Shown piece by piece: positions 45,614-57,900 of a stretch of DNA of 64,000 nt. How positions within the stretch are numbered: the first letter of the stretch is position 1; each line of letters starts with the position of its first letter. The position numbers and the translations under genes were made by a program. The stretch spans positions 62,001-126,000 of the forward strand of contig CAJINV010000015.1 of NCBI GenBank assembly GCA_905178155.1, written 5' to 3'. The stretch is from Amoebophrya sp. A120. Lineage: Eukaryota; Sar; Dinophyceae; Syndiniales; Amoebophryaceae. Under the pieces are notes generated by a model. That model saw only the letters and a list, made by a program, of their open reading frames with translations, searched no databases and was not told the origin of the DNA.

Positions 45614-46774
45614 AGTGCTGGACCTTTGGTGCTCCTGTGCCGCGGGATTGACACTTGACGTGATTGTTTCTCGCTTGTCGAAGTTGTGACGCAGTAGAGC
45701 CCTGCAAATTGGTGGAGTACTTTCTTCTTCGTTCTTGATTTCGTCTGTGCCGCAATGTCGAGAGGCGAAAAATTCTAAGGGAAGGGTCGAATAGTTTGTT
45801 GAATAACAACTGCTTCGGCGACGTTTTTTTCTCGTATCAAAAGAACAATGCGCGCAATAATAATTATCACTTTTTTTAGAGCGAAAAATGCAGGGTTTCT
45901 CGTTGTTGCAAATCGTAGAGACAGGAGAGTATTTAAATAATTCGAAAAAAGAGGAGCGAAATAACTTTGAAACAGAATGTTAACTGGTACTTTTGTTTTC
46001 TCCTTCGCGTTTTTGATGATACCGGATTAAGTGTCTTGCAGTGGTGGACTAGAAATTGGCGCGGCAATATTACGGGCTGTACTAGTACAGCTGCTCGCGA
46101 ATGGAAATCTGCACTTTTTCCGTCTCGTGACAGCGAAAAGATACAGCAGAACCTTGTCAAAAAAGAAGCTATAATGCGAACTTGTCTTCGTCTTCTACTT
46201 TTGATCTATGATCGTCGTCAAATAGGGCAAATACGATAATTTCCTACTTTTTGTCTTGTTCGCTGAGATGAATCAGGAGGAAATTCCAACTCTTTGATTC
46301 AGGAACGTCGAAAAACAGCAACTTTCCGAATCGGAAGCGTGCTGAAGGATGAAGTTCTACGTGCTGCGTCACATACTGCTAGATTGATCCAAAAACCAGG
46401 AGCATGCACAGCGATCGTGCAGCGCAACAGTTCTTTCGAATTCGATCTCGATCGGGCAAAATGAAGATCATGTGGTGGCGCGCTTCAAAGAAAAAAAATC
46501 CGAGCTCGAGGTGAAAGAGAGGAACAAGAAAACGCGTGAAGTTGCGCTGGAGGGGCGGGGAAATAGTTCGTGAAAAGGTTACTCTTTGAGGATCGTCAGC
46601 TGTCCGCCTGGATCTCTGTTTCATCATCGTGGTCTTCAAAGTAGAAAAAAACACGGTCACAAAAGCACAGCTCCGGTATGTTCAATCGAAGTAGAATCGC
46701 TGTGTTCATTCTTAGAACATCTTGACAACAAATCTCTAGCGGAGTTGTTGTACTTACTTCACGACCCGTCAACA

Positions 46775-46975
46775 TCTGTACTACCTGTAGTAATATGTCC
46801 CCTTTCAAAATCCAAAATCGTCGTACTGTCAAAAGAACACAAGTTGGTCCTCCCGTGGCTCAGCACGCTCGCCGGCGGCTGTTTCGTTGTCCGTTCGTAT
46901 TCCGCGAGCTCTCTTTGCGTTCTGTGTGGGACAATGTTTGAAACGTCGAGCGACATGTGGTAGAAGGTCAAATTC
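46775..46975. repeat. Dispersed repeat R3, copy 1
   Basis: Shares CCAAAATCGTCGTACTGTCA and GGCTGTTTCGTTGTCCGTTC with 49680-49895 in the same order. Confidence 0.8.
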
Positions 46976-47074
46976 TTAGTATAAAGTCTGTAGATGGATT
47001 TCTTTCCATCATGCGACTTGTAGTGGATGACTTGTGGATGACTTGTGGATTCTGTAGATGGATTTCTATGCGAC

Positions 47075-47460
47075 TTGTGGATTTCTTTGCATCACTTCTG
47101 TAGTTTTCAATATATGCTGACTGTACATCAACATTTTTAGATTGTTCCTTCAGTGTGCTTGTGGATGCGAATTCGTATCGCTATTGCTATTTTCGTAAAG
47201 TTAGATCTTTCACAGGCCGGCATGGTACGGTAAAACATAAACTGCACTTACACGCTCTTGTGGTAGAAGGTCAAATGCACTTGTAGGAGAGCGACATGTG
47301 CCACTTGTGGATTTCTTTGCATCACTTCTGTAGTTTTCAATATATGCTAAGTGTACATCATTTTTAGATTATTCTTTCATACGAATTCGTCATGATGTTG
47401 CTATTTTTGTAAAGTTAGATCTTTGACAGGCTGGCATGGTACGGTAAAACAAAAACTGTA
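47075..47460. repeat. Two diverged copies of a roughly 200-bp unit
   Basis: Both copies contain GTAGTTTTCAATATATGCT, then TTTTTAGATT, GTAAAGTTAGATCTTT and GGCATGGTACGGTAAAACA, with the second copy shortened. Confidence 0.8.
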
Positions 47461-47779
47461 CACGTTCTCACTTTATATCCCAAAAGAATTCGGTATCGAC
47501 AAGTTTTGTACAACGGGATAGAGATAGTGGCTGGATAAGAAGCTTGAAAGTATGTGTGTCTGGTTTTCTAAAAGAACTTTGTTTTCGAAAACGAACGTAC
47601 TAGTAGCTTGTGCTATGTAAAGCTCATAGTCGAAGTATCAACTTCTACAGGAAATTTTTGTAGAAGAGAATAAAACACGCCGCCCAGTGGTCATTTTCGA
47701 CAACGAAATTTATATTTGTCGTAGAAGTTGTTTAGTTCTCGACGCACGGGAATGTAGCGCGTGTACTGGCGAATCTGTG

Positions 47780-48568
47780 TCAACCGCCAGCACCAGGCCC
47801 GTCGAGAAAGTCAGAGTCATCTTCAAGCCCAAACGCTGGAGGTAATTTGAACGGGGCAAGTAAAGATAAATCCGCTGGCTCATCTGGCAGTACAAGGATA
47901 CTACTAAGCGGCCCCCGTTTCGCATCTACTTCACGAGGAGGCCTAGGCGAGGAAGGTGTTCTGCTCATCGGCAGCAAGGCCGACGAAGATGCCGCGCCGC
48001 TCCCTACATGGTCCTCGTCGCTGTTTCGCCTCGAACTCGATCCACTTCCAAACATATAAAAATAATCACAATTCGCAGACGAGGGCGCTGGGTCCGCCCA
48101 GTTGCGGGGCATGTGGGATCTCTGTTTTTCAAAGTCGTTATTCCCATTCTTGTCCCGCACCGTCGAGTGGATTGGCAACGATCCCAACACCATGCTGCGA
48201 ATTGGGGATTGCGGGCTGCTGTGCGTCGGGGATTGCGGGCGGCTGTACGTCGCCTCTCGTTCTTCCGGTCCAGTCGTCCTTGATTGTGCGTTCCGGTCCA
48301 GTCGTCCTTTCTGCGTTGGGGATTGCGGGCGGCTGTGCGTCGCAGCGTCTTCCGCGAATTGTCGGAGGTCTAGGTGCCCGTGGACGCGATCCAGATGCTG
48401 ACGCCGCCGATCGCGACCACCATTCGCATAATTTATAGTCGCGGAGGCTACTGCGTGTGGCGACGATGCTTCTTTGTGGAGCCCGGACGCGACAGCTGCC
48501 ATTACCGGTATCGCCGAGTTCACGAGAAAGGCGAACAAGCAGCACTTTCCTCCCTCAAATCTCGACAT
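47780..48568 (-). CDS. Hypothetical single-exon protein, possible signal peptide
   Basis: 262 residues from ATG at 48568 to a stop at 47780 with no introner element. The N-terminus MSRFEGGKCCLFAFLVNSAI continues PVMAAVASG and resembles a signal peptide or signal anchor. The centre repeats SRPQSPT/SSPQSPI motifs and the rest is Ser/Pro/Asp-rich disorder. No domain recognised. An exported role in a parasite would be speculation; a membrane-anchored or plain cytosolic protein is equally possible. Confidence 0.55.
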   Translation of the reverse strand: MSRFEGGKCCLFAFLVNSAIPVMAAVASGLHKEASSPHAVASATINYANGGRDRRRQHLDRVHGHLDLRQFAEDAATHSRPQSPTQKGRLDRNAQSRTTGPEEREATYSRPQSPTHSSPQSPIRSMVLGSLPIHSTVRDKNGNNDFEKQRSHMPRNWADPAPSSANCDYFYMFGSGSSSRRNSDEDHVGSGAASSSALLPMSRTPSSPRPPREVDAKRGPLSSILVLPDEPADLSLLAPFKLPPAFGLEDDSDFLDGPGAGG

Positions 48569-48997
48569 TGGTAGCTTGAACTGTGGCCATAAGGAAACAA
48601 CAACTATGGTGCCTCTGCTGCAGACATGTAATCTAAATGAGGTTGAAGGTGAAGGCGAAAGTGAAAATATCCAGGCCTAGTGGCTATTCACACGACGCTT
48701 CTGTAAGCGACCGCGGCAGAGGTGAGGACGTTTTACAACACGGGAGCAGCCCCCGGGGCCAACTATTATGCAAACCCGTGTTTGCACAGATTGAGCTTTT
48801 CTATTTTTGGGAATACAAATCGATGCCAGGGCTATAGAAAAATCGTTCGTGAATACGGGTCGTTGTTTGTCGTGCGTAACTATTCCACAAAAAGGCGAGA
48901 TGCGCGAACGAGGTGAAAATATTATCAAGACAGCCCTGGGTTTCGATTGAAAGAGGAGCACCGCTCGAAGGATCTAGTTTCGAAGTGGAGAGGTTAG

Positions 48998-49062
48998 AGC
49001 ATCGCAATCATTCCCAAAAGGCCCGCAGTTAGGTGCGGGTTCGCAATGCTTTTATTTTTTTT
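48998..49062 (+). ncRNA. Candidate small structured RNA with T-run end
   Basis: AGCATCGC near the left pairs with GCAATGCT near the right, enclosing an inner stem CCCGC/GCGGG. GGGTTCGCAATGC resembles an RNA polymerase III B box, and a T-rich run follows. No acceptable tRNA cloverleaf or A box is present, so this is only a weak candidate. Confidence 0.2.
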
Positions 49063-49154
49063 TCCCAAAGTGTAGGCGTTACACTCACCACACAACTTCA
49101 GTTTACCTAGAACCCAATTTGTAAGAACGGCGTAACATCAAATGGCCTGCCAAC

Positions 49155-49319
49155 TCTAGCCCGCGAGTTAAGCGTCCGGCCGACCGGCCAATGACAACGA
49201 GAAAGCGAGCACCTCTGGGGCTGTTTGCCCCCAGCCAGAAACCCTCTACCGTCCAAGCCGCGAGGGAGCTAAATGACCGTCCGGCCGGCCTGCCGGGCGG
49301 TTAACTCGCGGGCGCTAGG
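49155..49319. repeat. Imperfect GC-rich palindrome
   Basis: CTAGCCCGCGAGTTAA at the left is complementary to TTAACTCGCGGGCGCTAG at the right, with further pairing GTCCGGCCG/CGGCC inside. It looks like a MITE-type insertion unrelated to the introner families. Confidence 0.75.
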
Positions 49320-49620
49320 GAATTCCCCCCTATGTTACCCGCCCGGCTCTAGTGCTAATTCCCCCCTATGTATACCCAAATAGTCTAGCTCTAGCTCGAA
49401 AATGCGACTTGTAATGCTGCCCGTACAATTGCGATTCCATTTCTTCGCGATTCGATGATAAGTGCGAAAATATACAGAGTCCGAATGCTAACTTAGGCCG
49501 CGATGTTGAAGAACCCAGTTGGCCCAATAAACATATGCTTGGCCCAAGATAAACCCTTTGTGAAACTGTACACGAAGATTTCAAAAAGTAAATATTCAAA
49601 AATCATACAACATTTATATA

Positions 49621-49642
49621 CTTGAGCTAAAATGGCTACGGA
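49621..49642 (-). other. Dinoflagellate spliced-leader-like sequence
   Basis: On the minus strand the 22 bases begin TCCGTAGCCATTTT and end AGCTCAAG, differing from the recalled dinoflagellate spliced-leader consensus at one position (A for the second G of TTTTGG). The next bases are TATATAAATG rather than the GT donor expected of a functional leader RNA gene, so a relict carried in from a reverse-transcribed mRNA, or a variant leader locus, are both possible. Confidence 0.65.
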
Positions 49643-49679
49643 GAGCTCCTGTGGCCAAAATGATCTTAGTTCCTCCATC

Positions 49680-49895
49680 TTAAACATCTGTATTACCTGT
49701 AGTAGTTAGAATTTTGTCGTCCTCTTTCAAGATCCAAAATCGTCGTACTGTCAAAACACATGTTGATCGCTTTGCTCAGCGCGCTCGCCTGCGGCTGTTT
49801 CGTTGTCCGTTCGTATTCCTCGAGCTTTCTTTGCGTTCTATGCGGGACATAATGTTCGAAACGTCGACATGCGGTAGAGGGTCAAATTCAACATA
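49680..49895. repeat. Dispersed repeat R3, copy 2
   Basis: Partner of 46775-46975, with several small deletions. Confidence 0.8.
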
Positions 49896-50362
49896 AGTAG
49901 CTGCCTCCTCATCGTTCATGTTCTAGTAGAAACAACATGCTGCATAAATGTCCTTTTTTCCGTCCTCCCGTGAGAACAAATAAGGGTCTAACACTATTAC
50001 ATGTCCGCAAATTTTTATCGAAGAGCAGTCGACTTAAGTCTCACTGTGCCGTTTTTACTCTAGAAGAACTGGCAGAGCTCCTTCTTTTCTACTTCAGTTG
50101 GGGATGGCAATGCTTGAGCGCTTGCGCGCGTTGACCGCCCAGAGACGCAACTGCGGAAAAACGCTTCTCCAGTAGTAGTGCGCTCGGGCGAAAAATCAAC
50201 GACATAATTGATGTTGTACGTACAACAGACAACTGCTTCATCTATTCAATATCCATATCGGTCATAACTACATTATCGACACCCGTGAGTCACAGTTTTA
50301 TCACTTTCGTGTTTTGTACATCGTATAATGTGCTGGCGCAGAGGGAAAAGGAAGGCCAAAAC

Positions 50363-51866
50363 TTAATCTTGTCCGTGGTCCTTTGGTGCGTGTCGGCGGT
50401 GCAGGAATGATGGTGATGAAACGCCGTGTAGTCCTGTACCACCCGCAGGCGAAGAGGTGGATGATGCTCCTGTAGTAGTGCCAGCTGTAGCACCCGACCC
50501 AGGGTAAGGGACGCTGTGTGAAGAAGAAGACGAGCTCGAGCCAGCGCCGCGCAACGCCGCATAAGAGCCTGGCCAGCAGGCGTCCATGGTTTCCTGTTCT
50601 GGCGCCGCGGCAAGAGTACTACTAGCCGGTGGAAGCGGTCTCGGGCCGAGCAGTGACGTTGTTAACAAAGCGAGTTTTTGGTTCTTATCATAGAATACTC
50701 TCCGCATCTGCTCTTTGGGGTGGTTCCTACACCCGACGGCGCAGCTTCTCCCATTATTGTACCCGTCGATGAGGTATCAAATGTAAAAATGTCTGGAAGA
50801 ATACGCGATTTGTAATGCAGGTTTTCCATGCCCCAGCATGAGGTCTGGAATGCAGGGCCTAGCATGGCAGATTCTGCGAGATCTCTAATATCATGCCTAT
50901 CCTGCATGAGAAACTCCTTGTCACCTTGGTCAAAAATGCACGGCTTTTGGTACTCATGCAACACAGATTGTTGCATGATCCAGATTTAGCATGACAAACA
51001 TGCATTCTTCCAGACCCAGACATTTTTACAGTTGATATGAGGCAGGCTTGGCTGTTTTCGAAACAAACATGTCCAGAGTAGCGCACGCAGGCTATCCCAC
51101 AGAAAAAAGCTGGCAGGTGTCATGTTTGTATTATTGTGCAGAAATTATAGGTTAGTAGAGAAAAAACCCGTTCTTGTAGTTACACGTGGAGCTGCAGCCT
51201 GCTATGGATCTGGCCATGAAGACAGATTTTCCTGCGTAGGCGTACTCATTTGGTTTTAATACACTTTGATATACATCAAACATGACCTGTTACAGCTTTT
51301 ATTTTCCGTGGGATACAACCTCCGCAACTGACCGCGTAGTCGCGCACACCCTCGCGAAACTGCTGTCGTCCGTATTCGGTGCCCAAATAGTAGTGGGTCG
51401 CGTTTCGTATCATCGTTCCCTTCTGCTCTTGTCGGTAAAAACCCTTTCCGGCCTCAATGACGTCTCCGGAGCGGCGCATCAAGTATTGCACCGCTTCATT
51501 GCATATCAAATGCAAATATGTCTGGGTCTGGAAGATTCTGAGACTTGTCATGCACGGGTTGCATGAGCCATGATGTCTGTGATGCATGCCCTAGCATCAC
51601 AGGTTTTTTGAGGGATTCTTGATGCCTATTCCGCATGACAAATGCCCTCTCCGCGTAGCAAAAATTAGAATCCTTTTGCTGCTCATGCAACACAAATTTT
51701 TTACACATCCAAACGCAACATCACAAGTTGCATTCTTCCAGACCCAGACATTTTTACATTTGATATTGCAGAAGAGGGACGTCTGGCCGGACTGAAAAGA
51801 CGCTGCTTGAGACTCCGTGCCGGTCGATAAAGCTGAAATTAAATGGATTTTTTCGTCTTATTCTGT

Positions 51867-51901
<35 letters not shown>

Positions 51902-54900
51902 TACGAGTACTACGCCGTGCGTAACTTCGTAGTCCTTTCGGGGAAAATTATTTGAGCTTATCTTGCATTCATATTTCTACTTACAACTAGTCGTGCTGCT
52001 TGTTCCCCAATCATGCACATGAACATTTGCATCAGGCGAATCCGTCTCTGTTCATCAAACAAGCGAAGCGAAAAATAAAAAAATGATTCGCACAAGTACC
52101 GCTGCTTATCTCCGCCATCATTTTTGGAAAATTCATATTCTTCCCGTTCTGCAGATTTGCCAGGCCGAACGCAATGTGCATGATTTTATAGATACTGTTG
52201 TCCAAATTGTCCCCGCTCCCGAGCATCTGCGAAACCCCCGTTAAGCGATTAGGCGTTTCCTGCAACAACGTCGCGAAAGAGACCCCAAAGCTCATGAAGG
52301 CTCTTTCCTTCAGCAACCTTTTTCGCCCCTTGTGCTCATCGTTCAAGTAGCGTGCGTATCAACTGCAAAAGTGTATGGGTCTGGAAGATTGCCAGGTTTG
52401 TCATTGCCAGGTTTGTCACCCATGACGTCTGTGATGCATGCCCTAGCATCACATCTTTTTAGAGGACTTTGTGATGCCTCTACCGCATGAGAAATTATGC
52501 CTCTCCGCGCAGCACAAACTGGAGCTGCAGTCCTCTCGCTGGTCATGCAATACAGCCTTTTTTAGAATCCAGCGACAGCATTACAAGTTTAGAATCTTCC
52601 AGACCCAGACACTTTTGCAATCCATAGTGCGATTTTGGACACCGTGTCTGACTCTAAAACGGCGTTCCGGATTCCGGCTCGGACCTATCAAAAGGAAAAA
52701 TCCCCCCACCCCATATCAGATGGGAAATCTGTGATGCAAGATTTGCATCACACAAATACGCGCTGTCTTGCAATACGGCATCGCAACCAGATCCGCAGCC
52801 TAGGGAGGGACATTTTGGTCTAGTTGCTTAGCATTGCAAACGGCTGTCCTCTAGGCCCAACAGCATGCCAAACCGCTCCCATAATGGCAGGGAAGCCTCT
52901 GCATTTGTCTTCTTGCAAGACAGACGTGATTTGTGGTCTCAAATCAGCAAGACAAATTTCCGGAAGCATGCCTTTTCGATATGGGGAGGGGGGATTTTTC
53001 CTCTCAATAGTACCGTTTTTGTGAATGTGTACCCCGTCGCTTGGTGGGTCGCGTAATCCAAAGCGGACAAAGTCGGACCCACGATGAACCCATTTGCGCT
53101 GGTATTACAATGAAAAATGCCCCCTCCCCATATCAAAACGGAAATCTGTGATGCAGATTTGTGGCCACAAATCAGCTTTGTGATGCTAGAAGGCAAAAGA
53201 TGAAGACACTGTGGTGCTGCCTAGCGTGGGAATAAACCTATGCGTCTCCAGCATGACAGGAGGCAACTAGACAAGTGGGAAACCGCATGACAGATTACCT
53301 GCAATTTATGCCGCAGCTTCGTCTCTTGGCCTTGTAGCAATACAAGTCGATTTGTGTACTCCAATACAGCATCACAAATTCGCGCATCTTCCGTTTCCGA
53401 TATGGGGTGGGGGCTTTTTTCACTATGATAGATGGCGCCCTGCATGCCGGCGATCCCGTACTGGCTGTTGAGGAAATAGATCATGACGGACCGCCATCCT
53501 ATGTAAAAACATCCCCACCCCACAGTTGTCATGCAGATTTGCAATGACAAGAACATTTGTGATGCGCATCCCGATGATGGGCATTTCCATTTTCAGTCGT
53601 GTTTTTGAATTTGTAATGCTGTAAACAGGATACGCATCTCGATTTGTAATCATGCGGCTGTGCTTGCTAACCTGCACTACACTACGGGCTGCAACTTGTC
53701 ATGCGTGGCGTCCAAAACTCCTGGATCTGTGTTGCAGAGATCCCAACTTAACTATGGGGTAGGGACATTTTTGCACAGGATAACCGCAGTCGCTCGATCT
53801 TCTTCTTCGTTCTCCTGTTGTTGATATCAACTGTAAAAATGTCTGGGTCTGGAAATTTGTGATGCTAAAATGTGCAAGAGGAGGTCACTTGCTTATGCAG
53901 GAAAGCATGACAAGGTTGCAGCACGCTTTCTCATACGAACTCCGCATGAGAAACTGCGTTTTTGTATGACAGAAGAGGCTACCACTGTTCTTGGTCATGC
54001 AATACAGATTTCACAGGAATGCAAGACCAGCATTACAAGTTCCAACTTTCCAGACCCAGACATTTTTACATTTGATAGTTGAAAATCTGGAATTTCGGGC
54101 TCACCTCGATATTTTTCTGCATATTATCGAAAACTTGGTTCAAAGCTAACGAGAGCATCGGAAACTCATTCCCGGTGCCATCCAGCACGAAGTTCAACAC
54201 CGTCGAGGTCAGCTGGTTAATACATTGCCGGATGATCATCACGTTCGCTAAATCGTCCTCGTTGCTCAAGCATCAAACGCAAATTTGACTGGGCTTGGCA
54301 ACTTGTGATACTAAAACTTGGATGATCGAAAGAAACACTTCCGAATGCAGCCCAGCATAACAACTTTCCACAACACTTCCTCATGCGCAGCCTGCATGAG
54401 AGACTGCGTTTTCGTAGGACAAAAGAGGCTGCGCCTTTGGAGGTTCTTGATCATGGATTACAGATTTCACAGGAAAAATGTACGACCAGCATTACAAGTT
54501 TGAAGTTTCCAGACCCAGCCAGAATTGCAATGCTTATCAAGGGGACGATAATCTGATCGTGCCACGACTTATCTGCCGGGTTTAGCAAATCGGAAAACGC
54601 GAATCTCTTCATCTTATGCACTGCAAATATGTCTGGGTCTGGAAACTTGTGATGCTGGGTGGCGTCTCATGATGAGGCCACAACTGCTGGCTCAGCATGA
54701 CAAGTCTCTCCGCTTCTAGGTGTTGCCTATTCTGCATCACAAACTGCGTCTCTGCATCACAATAAAATGGAGCTCTTGGGTAACGTGCATGACAGATTTA
54801 AGAGTCATGCCAGACAAGCATGACAAACATGCACTCTTCCAGACCCAGACATTTTTGCACTTGATACATCTGCGACCCAATGACGGATTTCTGTACGTAC

Positions 54901-57900
54901 TTGGCAAAAGCGTTGGCTTCCTGCATATCAAAATGAAAAGTCCCCCCTCCCCATATCAAATGGGAGATCTGTGACGCAGGATTTGTGTACAAAAATCAGC
55001 TCTGTCTTGCAATAGAGGACTGCACGCAGATACGGAGCCTGAGTTGGGCCTTTTCCGTGTAGGCGCCTAGCAAGGGAGACTTATCCCCTGCACGCCATAC
55101 AGCAGTACAAATTGCCCGCAAAACGCGGCGGAGTCTCTGGCTTTGCCTTCTCGCAATACAGAGACGATTTGTGTCCGCAAATCAGCATCAAAAATTTATT
55201 TCAGAAGTATCTCTTTTCAGTAATGGGGATGGGGGATTTTCTCTTACGCTACTGCAGTGCGGTTCTCTCCGGGTCTTTCCGTGTGGACTTCAATTCCCTT
55301 AATGCCCGGCGGTATCAACTGCAAAAATGTCTGGGTCTGGGAGGATTCGAATTTGTGCTGCGAAGTCTACATCATGAGAAAATCTGTCATGCATGGCTGG
55401 CAAAAGGCCGCGCCTTTTGTTTCCGAGAGAGGGGATTTGTCATGCGGATTAGGCATTGGAATACCCGGTCAAAATCTGTGATGCTAGAGCTTGCATGCCA
55501 GACGATCTGGCTCATGCAAAAACTGCATGACAGATCTCGCATTCTTCCAGACCCAGACATTTTACATTTGATAGTCGGTCCTCCTCCAGGTCTTTTGTTG
55601 CGTCCTTCGCGTCGGACATGATTTCCTTCCAAGCTCATCAGATGGAATCATTCCCCCTCCCGATATCGAAACGAAGTTTCTGATGCTGGATTTCAGTACA
55701 CAAATCAGGTTTGTCTTGCAGTAGAGGACTGCAGGCATATGCCAAGCCTGAGCCGAGAGGTTTTGGCGTAGGCTCCCGGCATGAAAAATGTCGACGGTGT
55801 AGGCCTAACAGCATCACAAATCGCCTCAATAGTGCGGCGGACTGTCTCAACTTGCTTTCTCGCAAGACAGACAGGATTTGTGGTCACAAATCTGCATGAC
55901 AGATTTTGAGAAGGATGCGCTTTCAATATGGGGAGGGGGGATTTTTCCTCACGATAAAGCTTCGAATACGGTCTGCGACTGTAGCGGCATGAGTAGATCC
56001 GCGTCGAGAGCGTCTTCCTCATCGTTGTTCTCTTCATCGACAATTCCACCAGCAGCCGCAGCTCGTTGCTCCCTTCTCCGCTGTCTTTCTGCGTCTCTTT
56101 CTCGCTGCAACCTTTCCACTTCCGGATCCCGGTAGATATCTCGAGTCGTCCCCGCCACCGCCTTCCCGCTGAACTTGTGCTCAAACCGAGCGAACTCGGA
56201 ACCGAAGAGCCACTTCTGCATGTAGATTAACGTTTGGAGAGTCAGTTTCAAATTCTCATACGCTAATTTCAACAGTAAGAAGGGCGACGTGATCAGCCGG
56301 AAGGCCGTGCGCTTCATGCCACCCAGAAAGGTGTCCTGCATCCAGTGTTCCCACGGCCCGAGCTGCTTAACCTCGATTTTTGGCTCTTGCTCAGGTATTA
56401 AACTTGGTTCCTCTCCTGTCGGAGGTGCTCCTGCGGATGTTGACGATGATGGTGCATTCCCGCCTGCTTCTGCGGTAGCATTAGATGGATTAATAGGGTC
56501 GTCAGCAGGGTTAGGAAGGAGGGGCTGCGTAAGCGTAGTTCCTACAGCTGGCGCCGTTGTAACGCCTTGTCCTGCAGGTGCCAGTGCCGCTTCGTCATCC
56601 GACTCCTCTTCCTCGATAACTTGAGCGCCAAAAAGCTTATCGTAAAAGCCACCGTACTATCGTATGAAAAAAGTGTTTCACTGTAAGGATTTGGCAGTTT
56701 TTGCATCACAAGTTTGTAGTTCTACATGACAAAGAAAATTTGCCATGCAAGGTTTCTAAGGGAAAACACGGCGAAAAATCCATTGTCTTGCATGCGTAGC
56801 AAGACAAATACTTCTGTGTTGCATTTTATGCATCACAAGTTTACAGTGAAACAGCTTTTTTCTTGCGATACGTACAATCTCGGGTCTTCAAAGTTGTCCA
56901 AGACCATCCGGTATGCACTGCAAAAGTATCGCACTCCTACTCGTATGAATGCATTACAAATTTTCTCAGCATGTGCATGTGAAATGAAATTTGTGATGCG
57001 GATTTACCTTCAGAAAAAGATTGGTAATGCATGATTGCAATACGAGTACGATACTTTTGCACAGGATATCCGGACCGCCTTTTCCTCCTCCAAAACGTAC
57101 AATAATTGCTTCGCCTTTTTCGAAAACATCGAGATCGCAAAGGATCATTTGTAAAAACGTCCCCACACCAGAATCAAGATGGGAAATCTGCTAGACAAAT
57201 CAGCCAGCTTTGGTCATTTGGCATGACAAGTTTCTCCTCGTAGTGTAATCCTGTTTAGGTAGTTCAGCAGCATCACAGATCTAGTATATCATGCAGATTC
57301 TAGGATCACAAATTCCAAAACAAGACTAGAAAATGCCTCTCATGGTGCTCCGCATGACAAACTTTTTTGGCATGCAGATTTGCATGACAACTTTGGCGTG
57401 GGGACGTTTTTACTCAGGATACAAACGTCACCTTCATCACCGAGAACAATCCCGGGCCCCAGCTGTATCGCGAGGAGAAATCCCCCCTCCCCGTATTGAC
57501 AAGGTGCGTTTTCGAAAATTTGCGTTGCTGATTTGTGGCCACAAATCGTCTCTGTGTTGCATGAAGACAACCCCACAGACAGCCGCCGCATTCTACAGGC
57601 GGTTTGTCATGCCGTTGTTCCTACAGCGTAGACGTCTGTCATGCGAAGCGCCTAGGCCAAAACCGGTCTACTCAGGCTTGATATGGGCCTGCAGTCCTCG
57701 CCGGCAAGACAAATCTGATTTGTGTAAAACAAATCCAGCATCAGAAACTTCGTTTTGACATGGGGAGGGGGGATTTTTCACTCTGATAACCTGACCGCCG
57801 TCCCAACCCCCCACAACCCAATCTTCAAGGCGCCAAACATCCAGGGCGACATGCCCTGCCCAAAGAACCGCAGCATGACATGAGCCAGCTCGGTCGCGTA

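Larger units (their letters stand above)
45614..47779. other. Intergenic with dispersed repeats
   Basis: No gene recognised. Two copies of a unit containing GTGGATTTCTTTGCATCACT and TCTGTAGTTTTCAATATATG lie at about 47075-47245 and 47300-47460. A segment at 46775-46975 recurs at 49680-49895. Confidence 0.5.
48569..50362. other. Intergenic with hairpin, spliced-leader match and repeat
   Basis: Contains a small stem structure followed by a T run (48998-49062), a long GC-rich inverted repeat (49155-49319), a duplicated 15-base word AATTCCCCCCTATGT (near 49320 and 49357), a spliced-leader-like sequence (49621-49642) and R3 copy 2. Confidence 0.5.

Noticed and set aside
48998-49062. tRNA gene
   Set aside because: A B-box-like word and a closing stem are present, but there is no A box, anticodon arm or correct length for a cloverleaf.
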